Assembly (NCBI RefSeq): GCF_001487145.1
Contig: NZ_LN913016.1
Coordinates: 1,395,722 to 1,459,721, forward strand
DNA length: 64,000 nucleotides
Origin: Anaerococcus rubeinfantis
GTDB taxonomy: Bacteria > Bacillota > Clostridia > Tissierellales > Peptoniphilaceae
Reading direction: 5' to 3'
Shown here: positions 28,201 through 37,144 of the stretch, in pieces
Numbering within the stretch: position 1 is the first letter of the stretch
How the letters are laid out: the number at the start of each line of letters is the position of its first letter
Notes under the pieces: generated by a model
Seen by the model: the letters and a program-made list of their open reading frames with translations, nothing else
What the model was told of the DNA's origin: nothing
Databases searched by the model: none
Position numbers and translations under genes: made by a program

Positions 28201-31200
28201 TATTTTTAGCTTCTTTGAAGCCAAAGCGTTCACCATCATATTTAATATTATCAATTGTAGAGTCCTCAGTTACTGACTTTATACTTACAATCCTGAAGTT
28301 ATATGACTCGTTAGGAGCTTTCGTTGCACCCACACCAATGATACTACTTTGTGGAGGTTGTGCGTGGAAGTCAAATTTAGAATAAGTCATATCCCTATTA
28401 TCTAAATTAACAAGGAATATTTGTCTATACTTTCCATCTACCTTGTTTATTTGAGTGATTTTTGTCTTAACATTAGAAGAATCACTTCTATTATCAGGCT
28501 GATTTGACCTAGCTGGATCTACAACTTCCCAATCACTTTCAGCCCTTAATGGATTTAGTACATCTACTAGATTTCCACTGATTTCAAGCTCTGTATTCGC
28601 TCCTGCCATTTTTAATCTTCTCATTAGATTATTTGTGGCTGATTTTTCTGTTGTGGAGACTTCAAAACTTGCATTGTTTGCATTAGCAGTTTTGCTATTG
28701 TCTTTTATATATACTTTTCCATCTTGTGCAACTCTTATTGTCCAAGTAGTGGTTTTCTTTTCATAACCTGGGGCTGGTTTTTCTTCTACTAGGGTGTAGG
28801 TGCCTGGTTTTAGATCGTTGAAAGAAATCATTCCGTCTTTGTCGGTTGTCATAAATCTTTCGTCTGGACTTTCACCTGGGCCTTTTAACTTGAAGACTGC
28901 TCCTGGAATTGGTGTAGTTTTATCTTCCTTAACTTTTTTAATCTTAAAGCCATAAGTTTTTAGATTATTTGTTACATCGAGTGAGCCTTCTGCTACATAT
29001 GAACCAACTATAGTTCCGCCTGTACTACTTACAAGGCCTGCGGTTTTGATGTCGGATACTCTTTCGTAGTAGTCGGACTTCCAGTAGGTTGTGTTACCTT
29101 CTCTCCAGTCCATACCAGTACCAACTCCACCGTTTTCGTCTTTGTAAGGTACTTTGACGTCAACTACTATTGGCTTATTTGTAGCTGGTAGGTCTAGTTT
29201 TAGTCTAGTTTCTCCATGATGAGAATTGTCGGTAGTTTTCTTTACTGTATCAGTAATTTCAGTTACTTCATAAGCTGCAAGTCTTAAGTCAGATATTAGA
29301 CCAGTAACCTTGCCATCAGTATTGCCACCTTCTTTGGCTTCTAGGGTGAATATTTTTATATCTTCATCACCCTTGTACCAATCCATATTTGGATATTCTG
29401 GTTTTTCTCTGTGGATTGTGGCTGCTGTTATACCATCTACTCCTACAGTCTGTTTTGCTTCTGGGTTTATTATATATCTTTGAACTACATATTTTTCTTT
29501 CTTATTTATAGCAATAATCCTAGTACCCAAGTGTTTGGCATCTTTGCTATTAGCTGCCCAACCAGTCCATCTATTGTCATAGTCTGACCAGCCTGATGTG
29601 TTTCTATTTTTAACATCAACCCATTCTGTACCTTCTTCTCCAATAAGTGACTTTTCTACTTCTCCGATTTCTGTGTTTTCTGAATAATTGTAGACTTTTG
29701 TCTTGCCATCTTCTACTCTTAGAACCCATTTTTTATTAAGTGGATTGTATCCAGTTGGTGGGGTAACTTCTTGAAGTATATAATTCTTGCCTTCTACTAG
29801 AGTAGCATCGAATTCAACAATACCATCTGGTCTTGATGTTGCTTCAGCTGAGAAAGTTGAATCATCTGGATCTGTAATTTTGAATTTCGCTCCAGGAAGT
29901 GGTTGGCCTTTTCCGTCTTTCTTGTAAACCCTGAACTTTTGTCCAACTGGTTTATTGGCAACTGGAATCTTAATTTCATTTCCAGTGTACAACTTACTTT
30001 CGCCTGTTATAGATGTTTCTCTTATCCTAACGCTACCATCACTTAAGACTGTAACTTGCCATTTTTTGTTAGTAAGCCTATAACCATCCGGCGCTTTAGT
30101 TTCTTCTAATGAGTATCTACCTGGGGCGATATTAGTAAAATCAACTTCACCTTTAGAATTAGATGTTCTGTAGATTACTTTTCCATTTTCATCTGTCAAT
30201 GCAAAAGTTGCATTAGGAAGTTTCTTTTCTTGATTTGTTTCATCATATTTTGTAAGTTTGAAGCTTCCTGGAGTGTATTTATTGTTTATTAAACCAATTA
30301 TTTCCTTGTAATATTTTGGAATTTCTCCGCCAGCTTGATCACCTATGGCCGTGTTGACATTCGCTTTAGATGCAAAGGCAGATTCGAGATTACCATCAGT
30401 CATATGGAATGCTCTCCATTTTTTGTTAAACTGATCTATATCAGTAATCTTATAGGTTTGTTCTATTATATAACCACCTTTATCTCTTGGAGATGGTGTC
30501 GTTATCTTTAAAGGATGATTTAAATCAATTCTTCCACTTGTTTTAATTTCTTTAGGATCATAATTTATTGTTACATCATTTTCTCTTATATATAGTTTTT
30601 GAGTTGGATTTATTCTTTGGTGTGCCAGCAAGTGATAAATATTAGGGTCTTGTTCTGGTCTTACACCAAAGGATGGTGGCATATAAGGGTTTTTCCAAAC
30701 TTCATTTTCTCTATATGCTGCAAAATCAGTTCCATATACCTTTACATCTTGCAAAGTATAGAGAGGATCATAACCCTTACCAGACCATCTAGCAATTTGT
30801 TGATCGCTTTGGAAGTCAGTTGTTATCCAGTTAAAGCTTGATGTCTTAGAACCATAATTAAATCCCATAGGATTTAGATAAGCCATGACTGTTACATACC
30901 ATTCTCCATCTTCTTTTTGGTATACATCTCTAAAGTAGTAGAATTGGTTAGAGTTCCTTGTTCCTGAGTCGTATGGTCCATAATCCGCATTTATCTTTTC
31001 AGTTAATACAGGATTTCCACCAACTCCATCTACTCCAGGTGCTACTTTTATAGTAAATGGATATGTCTTTGATTCTGTAGCATAATACTTATCTGGAATT
31101 ATACCTCTAAGGTTTATTGATGCTGTAGCAGGTCCTCCTTTTGATTTATCATTAAATACGTAGGTCAATAGGTTGGTGTCATAATCGAAATATGGATCTG

Positions 31201-34200
31201 CAACTTCTACTCCATCTATAACAATTTTAGGAAAATCAGAAAAGTATTGGGTAAAGTCAAGGTTTCTATCGAATTGAATTTCAAATCTTGTACCTGGAGC
31301 TGAATCTGACAAAGTAATGTCAGCGTGGTATTTTAAAGATTCAAATTTGTAGGCTTCCCATACTCCTGTTTTTACACCAATATCTCCTGGTTCGTTTTCT
31401 AGGTATTCAAGTCTTTGGTTAACATTTGTTACTTTTGCCTTCTTTGAAGTATCTGTCTCTTCACCTTTTTCTATATAGTAATCATGACCTACTTCTGGTG
31501 TACCAATCCCATCTTCAAATCTTGCGGTATAAGTTACTTGACCTTGGTCATCAACTACAACTTCAAAGTATACACCATTTTTTTGGTAGCCATCTGGAGC
31601 TTGAGCTTCTTCTAGTCTATATGTTCCTGGTGGATACTTACCAAAGTCTGCTGTACCATTTTTGTCAGTAAATTTATTGGCAATTACATTTCCTTTGCTA
31701 TCTTTTAGAACAAATTCTGCTCCTTTAAGTTTGTTTCTATTTCCGTCATTATCAAATTCGTCTCCAAATTTTGTAATAGAAATTGGACTTTTTGTGAATT
31801 CTTCGTTTGTTACTAAAATTTGATTTTCTCCAGCTTCTCCACTTGCTTTGTTAATAATAACATTTTGAGTAAGTTTTGTTTGTCCAGCTGTATCTTTATC
31901 TGTCAACCAATCATAGTCTAAGCTTACAGATTGTTTATCTCCAATATTAGCTTTTACTTTTACTAAGAATCCCCAATCATTTTCAAATCTTTTTTGTGGG
32001 AAGTAGATTTGGTAACCAGTTTTTCCTGTGTATGGATCAGTTTTATTAGAAGTTCCTGTAATTTTGTTATTATTTGCAGCATCTATTACATTATCTCCAA
32101 GTAAAGGAATGTATCCATCGATATTTTGTTGTTCCATGCTGTATTTAACGGTATTTCTATAGCCTGGAGATACATCATATGCTGTTACATCCGTAATGTC
32201 TACACCTGGAATAGAAATGTTAAGTCTTGTATCCCTATTTGTACCATCTCCCCCATTATTGCTTTCTGGTTTTAGGTATAGGTAGAACTCAACTTCGCCA
32301 TTATCATTAATCTTGCCATAATGCATAGCATTCATATAGTCTGGCCAGTTAGGTGCACTGTCGTGTTGGACAAGTTTTGTCACATTCTTGCCACCTGATA
32401 GCTGGATATTGCCACCATCTACACTGATTGTTCCATCTTCTGCTACGGTGATTGTCTTTTGTGATTGGTCAAGCTTATATCCGTCTGGAGCTTTTTCTTC
32501 TATAAGAGTGTAAGTTCTAGGAAGTACATTATTAAATGTTGCCTTACCTTGGTCATCAGTAACTATAGATAGTTGATTATCACCTAGTAATTTAAATCTT
32601 GCTCCAGCAAGCTTTTTACTTGGGTCTTTACTATCAACTTTTACTACTGTAAATGTAACAGGTTTTGGTTTTGTTGTATCGATAGCAGAGTTGTGAATAT
32701 ATTGTCTCTTTGTATCGATTTGATAGTAGTTGGCATTTTCGTTGTACTTATATGTTTTACCACCTTGTGTTACTGGTGGACTATCAAATTTTTGACTTAT
32801 TTTATGACCAACTTTATTGGCTGTTCCATCATCTGCGATATTCCAATATCTAGCGTTAGGCACTACAACAAGTCTTTGGTTTTCTCCCTCTGCACCTGCA
32901 TCTACGTGTTTCTCAGCTATTTGCTTTCCAGCGTCATCTTTTGCGATAAATGTTTGAGCTGGCATTGTCATGCCTTCTACTGGCAAGTTCCATTCTTGGT
33001 CTATATATAGGTCTTGGAATTTTGATATTTTAACTCCTGCCATAGTATAAGAATTTGGAGTTGTTGATTCATCTACGTCGTGTGTAAATTGATATACGCC
33101 AATGTTACCTACAGCTTGGGAAGTATCAGGATCAGTTTCCTTATCTGGAATAGAAGTTAAGCCTTTTTCTTGTTCTTTTACTACCATCATACCAGTAGCT
33201 GTATCTACACCATAAACTACTCTCTTACCGGAGTTTATATTTGCTCCTTTAAGAGTTCTAGTTTCTAAAGGTAGGCCATTATTTTTATCTAATGTACACA
33301 CTCCATCTGTTATAGTCCATTGAGCCTTTGTGTTTGATAAAAATTTACCTTCTATAGTAGTACGATTGTTTATACCTACTCTTGTAGGTGTGTCTTGTTC
33401 TACTTTGTCCTTTGGATATCCCTTATCCATTACACTTCTAACTGCGCCGACATATGGCTGACCATTAGTCAAATCTTTAGTAAGAATAGTAGAAATATCT
33501 AACACATAGTCAGCTTGTCTATTGCTTATAGGTGTATAGATAGTATACATATAGGATTTTGTTGATTGATTTATTGTAGAGTGTTTTGAATCAACTATTC
33601 CTGTTTTGCCTTTTATGGCATCATTATTTTGGATATCTTCAGTAGCATCACTGGAAGTAATGCTTTCGATTTCCTTAAGTCCTGAACCTTCTACTAGAGT
33701 GAAGTTCATCTTCATACCTAGGTCATTTTTCAAATCTTTGTCAGATTCAATTTTTACTACCCAGTTTATTCCAACCATTTCCCCGTTTTCTATGACTGGA
33801 TTACCCACTGAGTCAATATCCAATCTATAGTTTTTACTTGAGTCAACTATTTGGGTTATATCTTTCCTTCCTGGTTCTATGATTGATCCTGCTGGATTAC
33901 CATTTTTATCGATTTTTTGTGGAACTAAATCTTTTGGTGCTTTTACTCCAAGTCCTGATACTTTGTTAGTTACTGTGAACGTTCCGTCCTTATCAAGCTT
34001 TATTTTTTCTGTATTATAGTCTACTGGAATACTTAATGGGACGTTAATATTTTCGTTAATATCTTCTTTTATAGTATAGGTAATTGTATTGTCATTATTG
34101 TATTTTGGTGTAGCTATAATTTTTCCATTATATTTGATAGGTTCAAGTGAATTTTCATCATTTACTGTAAGTTTTTCATCTAAATGAATTATAAAGTATT

Positions 34201-35572
34201 GACCAGCTTTTATTGGTCCAACTGCAGTTGATGTATCAAAACGAGTATTTATTGTAAATTTCTTTCCATCAAGATTAAGTGTGCTATTTGTTGGAGCTGA
34301 TTTTAAAGCTTTTGCTGGTTCTGGTTGACCCAAAAATAGCATTCTTAATTTTGGCATCAAGCCTTGTTTTTCTTCTTTTTTCTCTTCTGACTTTTCTTGT
34401 GTTTTAGCTTGAGAATTTTCTTTTGTTTTATTTGTTTGTGTTTCAGTTTCTTTTTTGTTTTCTTGTTTATTTGTATCTTCTTTTTTCTCTTGTGTTTTTG
34501 TTTCTTCTTTTGTAGAATCTTTTTCTTCTTTGTTTGAGTCCGTTTTTTCTTCTTTTTCTTTATTTGAAGTTTCATTTGAAGTTTCGTTTGATTCTACTTT
34601 TATTTCTGTTTTGCTTTCTTTTTCTTTATTTGATTCTTCTTTGGAGTTTTCTGATTGTTCTTCTTTGTTTGATGAAGATTTTTCTGCTTTGGCTTTTTCT
34701 TCTTGGGCTTTTTTCGCCTCTTCTTCTTTTTGTTTTTCTTCCGTCTCTTTTTTATCCTTTTCTTCTGCCTCTTTTTGTGCCTTTTGGTCAGCTTCTTTTT
34801 GTAATTTTTCTTCCTTATATAATTTTAAATTGTTATAATCTTCTTCTAGTTTTTTTGTATCATACAAAGATTTTTTATCATCAACTATTAGGGCAAAGAT
34901 ATCCCCTTGGTTTTTGATTTTCAAATTTCCTTCTTGGTCTTTTTCATAAAGATTGTATTCTGGATCTAGTGATTCGTATTGAAGGAATTCTAGGTTAAAT
35001 ATTAGCTTATCTTCGTCTAATAATTTTTGATTTCCTTTTTCGTTGAAATCAAAATCATCCATTATTTTAAAGTCTATGTATGAATAGTTTTCTCCATAAG
35101 GATTTTCTGTTTGATTTTCTGTATCTTTTTCTAATTCTTCTTTTGTTATTAATTTAAAGCCGTTTTCATCTTCAATTATTTCTAAATCAAGGTCAAGTCC
35201 TTGGTCATTTAGCATATCTTTAACACGCCAATATTCCTTGCTTGCCTTTTCATTTGTTTCAAAATAATTATCATCAAATAATTTTAGGTCATTTCTTTTT
35301 ACAAGCCTAAATTTGGAGTTTGTATCTGGAATACTTACGGCTATGGTGAATTTGTCTTGGTCTTTTTCGACTTTCTTTTTGTCGTAAATTTCCTGTGATT
35401 TTTTGATTGATAGGTCTAAGTCGGGATCATCTTCGAGCTTGTCGACCGATTTTATGGAATTTGGATTTTCATCTTCTGCCTTCGAGCTTGTCGCAAAGGC
35501 TGGCAAGATTACTTGTAATACCATAAAAACTGCCATCAATAGTGACATCATTTTTCTTGCTAATTTTTTCAT
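22262..35572 (-). CDS. Giant multi-domain Cna_B surface adhesin, sortase-anchored
   Basis: This 4436-residue wall protein starts with a signal peptide (MKKLARKMMSLLMAVFMVLQ, cut near AFA). Residues about 245-405 are a K/E/S/T/N-rich low-complexity segment. Large beta-sandwich modules then alternate with ten Cna_B/SpaA domains, recognised by E-box motifs of the YxLxExxAPxGY type near residues 1017, 1324, 1824, 1934, 2260, 2857, 3307, 3554, 3997 and 4157. Three InlB-type B-repeats lie at about 2530-2775. The C-terminus has a sorting signal, LPMTS (4395-4399) in place of LPxTG, a membrane helix and a KKKNK tail. Cna_B domains usually form internal Lys-Asn isopeptide bonds. A good promoter and a leader of about 165 bases precede it; no sortase gene is nearby. 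Confidence 0.93.
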   Translation of the reverse strand: MKKLARKMMSLLMAVFMVLQVILPAFATSSKAEDENPNSIKSVDKLEDDPDLDLSIKKSQEIYDKKKVEKDQDKFTIAVSIPDTNSKFRLVKRNDLKLFDDNYFETNEKASKEYWRVKDMLNDQGLDLDLEIIEDENGFKLITKEELEKDTENQTENPYGENYSYIDFKIMDDFDFNEKGNQKLLDEDKLIFNLEFLQYESLDPEYNLYEKDQEGNLKIKNQGDIFALIVDDKKSLYDTKKLEEDYNNLKLYKEEKLQKEADQKAQKEAEEKDKKETEEKQKEEEAKKAQEEKAKAEKSSSNKEEQSENSKEESNKEKESKTEIKVESNETSNETSNKEKEEKTDSNKEEKDSTKEETKTQEKKEDTNKQENKKETETQTNKTKENSQAKTQEKSEEKKEEKQGLMPKLRMLFLGQPEPAKALKSAPTNSTLNLDGKKFTINTRFDTSTAVGPIKAGQYFIIHLDEKLTVNDENSLEPIKYNGKIIATPKYNNDNTITYTIKEDINENINVPLSIPVDYNTEKIKLDKDGTFTVTNKVSGLGVKAPKDLVPQKIDKNGNPAGSIIEPGRKDITQIVDSSKNYRLDIDSVGNPVIENGEMVGINWVVKIESDKDLKNDLGMKMNFTLVEGSGLKEIESITSSDATEDIQNNDAIKGKTGIVDSKHSTINQSTKSYMYTIYTPISNRQADYVLDISTILTKDLTNGQPYVGAVRSVMDKGYPKDKVEQDTPTRVGINNRTTIEGKFLSNTKAQWTITDGVCTLDKNNGLPLETRTLKGANINSGKRVVYGVDTATGMMVVKEQEKGLTSIPDKETDPDTSQAVGNIGVYQFTHDVDESTTPNSYTMAGVKISKFQDLYIDQEWNLPVEGMTMPAQTFIAKDDAGKQIAEKHVDAGAEGENQRLVVVPNARYWNIADDGTANKVGHKISQKFDSPPVTQGGKTYKYNENANYYQIDTKRQYIHNSAIDTTKPKPVTFTVVKVDSKDPSKKLAGARFKLLGDNQLSIVTDDQGKATFNNVLPRTYTLIEEKAPDGYKLDQSQKTITVAEDGTISVDGGNIQLSGGKNVTKLVQHDSAPNWPDYMNAMHYGKINDNGEVEFYLYLKPESNNGGDGTNRDTRLNISIPGVDITDVTAYDVSPGYRNTVKYSMEQQNIDGYIPLLGDNVIDAANNNKITGTSNKTDPYTGKTGYQIYFPQKRFENDWGFLVKVKANIGDKQSVSLDYDWLTDKDTAGQTKLTQNVIINKASGEAGENQILVTNEEFTKSPISITKFGDEFDNDGNRNKLKGAEFVLKDSKGNVIANKFTDKNGTADFGKYPPGTYRLEEAQAPDGYQKNGVYFEVVVDDQGQVTYTARFEDGIGTPEVGHDYYIEKGEETDTSKKAKVTNVNQRLEYLENEPGDIGVKTGVWEAYKFESLKYHADITLSDSAPGTRFEIQFDRNLDFTQYFSDFPKIVIDGVEVADPYFDYDTNLLTYVFNDKSKGGPATASINLRGIIPDKYYATESKTYPFTIKVAPGVDGVGGNPVLTEKINADYGPYDSGTRNSNQFYYFRDVYQKEDGEWYVTVMAYLNPMGFNYGSKTSSFNWITTDFQSDQQIARWSGKGYDPLYTLQDVKVYGTDFAAYRENEVWKNPYMPPSFGVRPEQDPNIYHLLAHQRINPTQKLYIRENDVTINYDPKEIKTSGRIDLNHPLKITTPSPRDKGGYIIEQTYKITDIDQFNKKWRAFHMTDGNLESAFASKANVNTAIGDQAGGEIPKYYKEIIGLINNKYTPGSFKLTKYDETNQEKKLPNATFALTDENGKVIYRTSNSKGEVDFTNIAPGRYSLEETKAPDGYRLTNKKWQVTVLSDGSVRIRETSITGESKLYTGNEIKIPVANKPVGQKFRVYKKDGKGQPLPGAKFKITDPDDSTFSAEATSRPDGIVEFDATLVEGKNYILQEVTPPTGYNPLNKKWVLRVEDGKTKVYNYSENTEIGEVEKSLIGEEGTEWVDVKNRNTSGWSDYDNRWTGWAANSKDAKHLGTRIIAINKKEKYVVQRYIINPEAKQTVGVDGITAATIHREKPEYPNMDWYKGDEDIKIFTLEAKEGGNTDGKVTGLISDLRLAAYEVTEITDTVKKTTDNSHHGETRLKLDLPATNKPIVVDVKVPYKDENGGVGTGMDWREGNTTYWKSDYYERVSDIKTAGLVSSTGGTIVGSYVAEGSLDVTNNLKTYGFKIKKVKEDKTTPIPGAVFKLKGPGESPDERFMTTDKDGMISFNDLKPGTYTLVEEKPAPGYEKKTTTWTIRVAQDGKVYIKDNSKTANANNASFEVSTTEKSATNNLMRRLKMAGANTELEISGNLVDVLNPLRAESDWEVVDPARSNQPDNRSDSSNVKTKITQINKVDGKYRQIFLVNLDNRDMTYSKFDFHAQPPQSSIIGVGATKAPNESYNFRIVSIKSVTEDSTIDNIKYDGERFGFKEAKNTKSDSYKRFSVKLDTGYTKKTLAVEVEYTYPKSGPIGVGMDYYAYNGAPKQWAAEKYNGAGDINYTQLIKNYNLNILPSQNGSVKSEKTSDIEEKESITLEVKPIDGYELEQLKVDRKDVTKDVNNNQYTFEMPNHDVDVQASFKGKTYSVTYNVQNNGTVTANPKDNIKAGDTVTLTLNPIDGYILKSLEVNSGAGPVATTKVNDTTYTFKMPASDVGINVSYEKPQASTYNINVDENIQNGAISPSVNSATVGTQINLTVTPSEGYEIESVTKDGSPITADANGQYKFTMPASNVTVSATFKKTETPDQPGQGEVEIKPGEFAQITNKQTGLDLKIYKKDRYDRKLEGAIFTIRKTDENYENIDKDFGVKTGTSNAEGLVEFKDDKENIIKLPKGYYVIEETAAPLGYRKANAPWKVKVVEENGQLVAKYKGPKETPQSFIEKNENLGIKEANGVKYSTKITHIDTESRTFIQRVYIDTRGKQGTVNVQIKPKHKREEIDRAGLPPVTITEGVKTAYRSTYKITGLDGDPNEAQMIKILNDYDISNPDVTVVNTARWRPFDWGFDEDQLNLEPGVYYIDIEGFYDTSIIDRNVTNEVAIDKNYNFTQKDGVTPSDEPVLKDSYKLTAEQMPDEDLGKIDIDIQFFDGAREFQQLKNSNGKIVYGVVKDENGKDEASYQDGVVTLRQWLEDNYGKNYADNWFKTKLPGQKYVNQLSKIVKIGKKDVYQSGRIIPPVTPGQQGYKAPFSKISTSMDISSLYSSNATNTVPQEGLSIENDAERYNITFSKHGKDTDKDSVEEITKRRLEGAVFKLEKRVREGIYEEVEGSYVSSAFNGYFGFRGLEPGRYRLIEVQAPKGYKPIDGPLLHFSVETVSIVSQRITDPRTGENINVKQVSFYFPGNDKAYKFEDLEMRDPTDNTKIIKFKDAKNADLETTKIIDPTDSTKKTEVSLRELSIKFPGEIKDKDGEVIKDTYKISEIQITPTSNGYISLEYDKANGVYQYIPEKSSTEKDGLLVDYVTSATAKNMGKIVNEKPGEGEITVRKIDQNGNEIKATGQLAGAKFLLTNKSTGKTEEKTVGEDGTIKFTGLKIGQYRLEEVKSPDGYINNKQVWNFTVGGEGLDPYSGDAPEKTRDVSSSIKLSESKLSVLNPDSKNDGLLSDTQKEMHPHLGEVFEFDNKYTIDSNLKINPGDYFVLKLSENIDLHGIMETDISNLDIIADGVGTIAKADYNREKGTITYTFTRFAETYNLVEFSNKLKAYINLNKVPKEGLQSIERGVVGHEMKTDNINVVYDSMTAREKYQATDGNMYEMTQNHLNLGSKIIKYNPDTGEFVHYYYVNRDRSYTPRSTFYYSSDKNIENMNIEYYKLDGSANLDELMPLSFGVNENDPRLPAPVQIRSRSYLGAGEKESISFTNGLNSNSSYIFKVTGRVMGEDKSSYVANGKLQMIDYPGRYVTRWDKQYFFANEADAKADLEIQAVNPANKIKFKKINDRNEALENAEFIIQSKDSEGEWNNYGQPAISDEDGLFEFTKLPKGEYRLLETEAPEGYEKPTEALVEFKVDDKGVIYRLIPIRDENGKIKKDENGKAITTEVEEPGIIPIDIVNTITKEIEFKKVDGEDNSKVLAGAEFEVWFKKAKDEKYSKDILKLYEKTNSDKTTERLVLKAEETPPEGFTEVTKFVTGEDGKIKFKFKEPGYYALKEVKAPAGYIKPRGIVKEFALLDGKVQTEQYKTEMDVKKTTDFSMANDVFKKSYTTNMTLRFNPNHEEITYVKDKSTIKLSDLPLKSEIWDNSYNRKQPISITAYLVDGDNKETTTKTYNLDLTKDYNSGTKASKTINLYSLVKELEKQTTDGDIKSNKTIVLKMSTSLYLTSELDIKSNIVIGDKINEDRTFHIGTKGDDYVDHSYKFTTSEEISKDKGTNAYTPIQIENKKLSLPMTSGLRAWIGFTIIGLILMLLAAYYYNKKKNKGLDLEKNS

Positions 35573-35742
35573 AATAACTCCTTTATTTAATATTGATAAA
35601 TTTCTAATTTTTATTTTCTTTTTTATTAAATATTTGAAAATATTTAATTTATTTTTCTAGTGTATTTTATTAAAGCATTCGCTTATAAATTTTCTTTTTT
35701 TGTCTTAAATTATTAGAAATTCAGACACTTTCACTTATAACA

Positions 35743-35771
35743 ATTATAGCTCTTTACAAATTTTTAGTCAA
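35743..35771 (-). promoter_or_regulatory. Promoter of the giant adhesin gene
   Basis: TTGACT (35766-35771) and TATAAT (35743-35748) are separated by 17 bases on the minus strand. The start lies about 165 bases before the ATG, leaving an AT-rich leader in which I see no known riboswitch. AAAGGAG precedes the ATG. Confidence 0.75.
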
Positions 35772-35837
35772 CGGATTTTAGTTATATTATTAAAATAAAT
35801 TATAAATATAAATATTTTTCTAAAAAAATTTTTAACA

Positions 35838-35872
35838 AAAAAATCCCCTTAATTTTTTTCAAAATTAAAGGG
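35838..35872 (-). terminator. Intrinsic terminator of the esterase gene
   Basis: CCCTTTAATTTT and AAAATTAAGGGG pair on the minus strand and are followed by seven T. Confidence 0.85.
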
Positions 35873-35884
35873 AAATTTATAGGT

Positions 35885-36844
35885 TTATTTTTCAAATTCA
35901 TCTAGAACCCACAAATATGATTCTTCTGTTATTTTATTCCAGTAATCATAATCGTGATCAAATTCTTTGCCGTCTTTTTTAAATTCTGTGTTTACCTCGG
36001 CTTCTTCTAATTTTTTGTTGAATTTTTCTATATCGTCAATTTTTATTTTTGTATCGCCTTCTGCTGATCTTATATAGAAATTTATATCTTTTGACTGGGC
36101 GTTTATAAAGTTTGTAGGGAATTTTTCCTTATAAACTTCGTCTGACCAATTTTGTATTCCGTCTGAAAATGCCAGATAATTTCTTCTAATGAGGCTATCT
36201 TCATCAAGTTTGTCCCAAAGAGTTGGAGAAATCAAAAGTACTTTTGTAAATAGGTCAGGATTTCTTAGAGAAAGGCCTGCTGCCCCATATCCTCCTACAG
36301 AAATTCCACCGATTGCTCTGGAATTTTTGTTTGCATCCGTCTTATAATTTTCATCAATTTCTTTGATTAACTCATCTTTTATTGCACTTTCCATATTTTT
36401 GTCGTAATCGCTATCTATAAAAAATGAAGTAAATCCATCAACAAAAACCACAATCATCTTCTTTTCTTTATCTTTCATGATTTTATCTAGGACATCTTTT
36501 GTATTGGATTTTTCAAGAATTGATGATGAATTTTCTCCAAATCCGTGGAGCATATATAAAACCGGATATTTTTCATCGCTTTTTTCATCATAGCCATTTG
36601 GAAGATATACCTTGTACTTCCAATTTTGTTTTAAAATTTCTGAATTTATTGAATCTTCAACAACTTTTCCTTGGTCTTTTTTAGAAATTTCTGATTTTTC
36701 ATTTGATTTATTTGAAGCCTTATTGGAATATGGGATTGTTGGATCTGATGAAGAATTATTTTCATCATTTTTATTGCTACATCCAGCAAAAACAAGTCCC
36801 AAGCTAAGGACTCCTATCATTAATTTCATTTTATTTTTTATCAT
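35885..36844 (-). CDS. Putative esterase lipoprotein
   Basis: The 319-residue protein begins with a lipoprotein signal peptide ending in the lipobox LVFAGC, followed by a Ser/Asn/Lys linker. The mature part is an alpha/beta hydrolase of the esterase D/antigen 85 type (PF00756-like): VYLPNGYDEKSDEKYPVLYMLHG, VVFVDGFTSFF, the nucleophile elbow GGISVGGYGAAGLSLRNPDLF, and a late histidine in GKEFDHDYDYW. It should be anchored outside the membrane and hydrolyse an ester, substrate unknown. It sits alone downstream of the toxin modules and upstream of the adhesin promoter. Confidence 0.83.
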   Translation of the reverse strand: MIKNKMKLMIGVLSLGLVFAGCSNKNDENNSSSDPTIPYSNKASNKSNEKSEISKKDQGKVVEDSINSEILKQNWKYKVYLPNGYDEKSDEKYPVLYMLHGFGENSSSILEKSNTKDVLDKIMKDKEKKMIVVFVDGFTSFFIDSDYDKNMESAIKDELIKEIDENYKTDANKNSRAIGGISVGGYGAAGLSLRNPDLFTKVLLISPTLWDKLDEDSLIRRNYLAFSDGIQNWSDEVYKEKFPTNFINAQSKDINFYIRSAEGDTKIKIDDIEKFNKKLEEAEVNTEFKKDGKEFDHDYDYWNKITEESYLWVLDEFEK

Positions 36845-36918
36845 ATAGTCACCTCAATTTAATATTGTTTCTATTATACAATAGGGGCAAAAAATCTTCA
36901 ATCCAGAAATTTTTTCAC

Positions 36919-36949
36919 AAAAAAATCCCAGACTTTTACAGCTGGGATT
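36919..36949 (-). terminator. Intrinsic terminator between esterase and toxin modules
   Basis: AATCCCAG and CTGGGATT pair and are followed by a seven-T run on the minus strand. It insulates the esterase gene from leftward transcription. Confidence 0.7.
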
Positions 36950-37040
36950 AAATTTAAATAAAAATTTAACTTTTGAATTGAAATTAAAATATTTTTCTGT
37001 GATATAATAATTTTGCCTATTACTTAATAGGTGAAAGGTG

Positions 37041-37142
37041 GTGAGAAGTTTGTTCACCATAATATTGGAAAATTTTATTTTTCCCTTGTTGGTTGGAGTC
37101 ATACTATTTTTTATAAAAAAGTATTATTCCGAAAACAAGTAA
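37041..37142 (+). CDS. Fst/par-like type I toxin, copy 1
   Basis: The 33-residue product is a single hydrophobic helix (ILENFIFPLLVG, then VILFFIKK) with a charged tail KKYYSENK. The central PLLVG matches the P-x-x-VG hallmark of Fst/Ldr-type membrane toxins. GTG at 37041 or TTG at 37050 could start it, behind AAAGGTGG. The transcript would begin after TATAAT (37004-37009), with a 5' hairpin CCTATTACTTAATAGG. A shared terminator follows, and a 17-base repeat of the start region (37048-37064) recurs at 37192-37208 in the converging RNA. All this is the layout of the par_pAD1 locus. Confidence 0.82.
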   Translation: MRSLFTIILENFIFPLLVGVILFFIKKYYSENK

Positions 37143-37144
37143 AG

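Noticed and set aside
34455-34917. Two overlapping plus-strand frames of 127 codons inside the giant adhesin gene.
   Set aside because: They mirror the Lys/Glu/Ser-rich low-complexity segment of the adhesin and have no ribosome site or domain.
22262-35572. The giant frame as several fused genes or an assembly artefact.
   Set aside because: It has one signal peptide, one sorting signal, continuous codon use and a regular alternation of modules with no internal ribosome sites.
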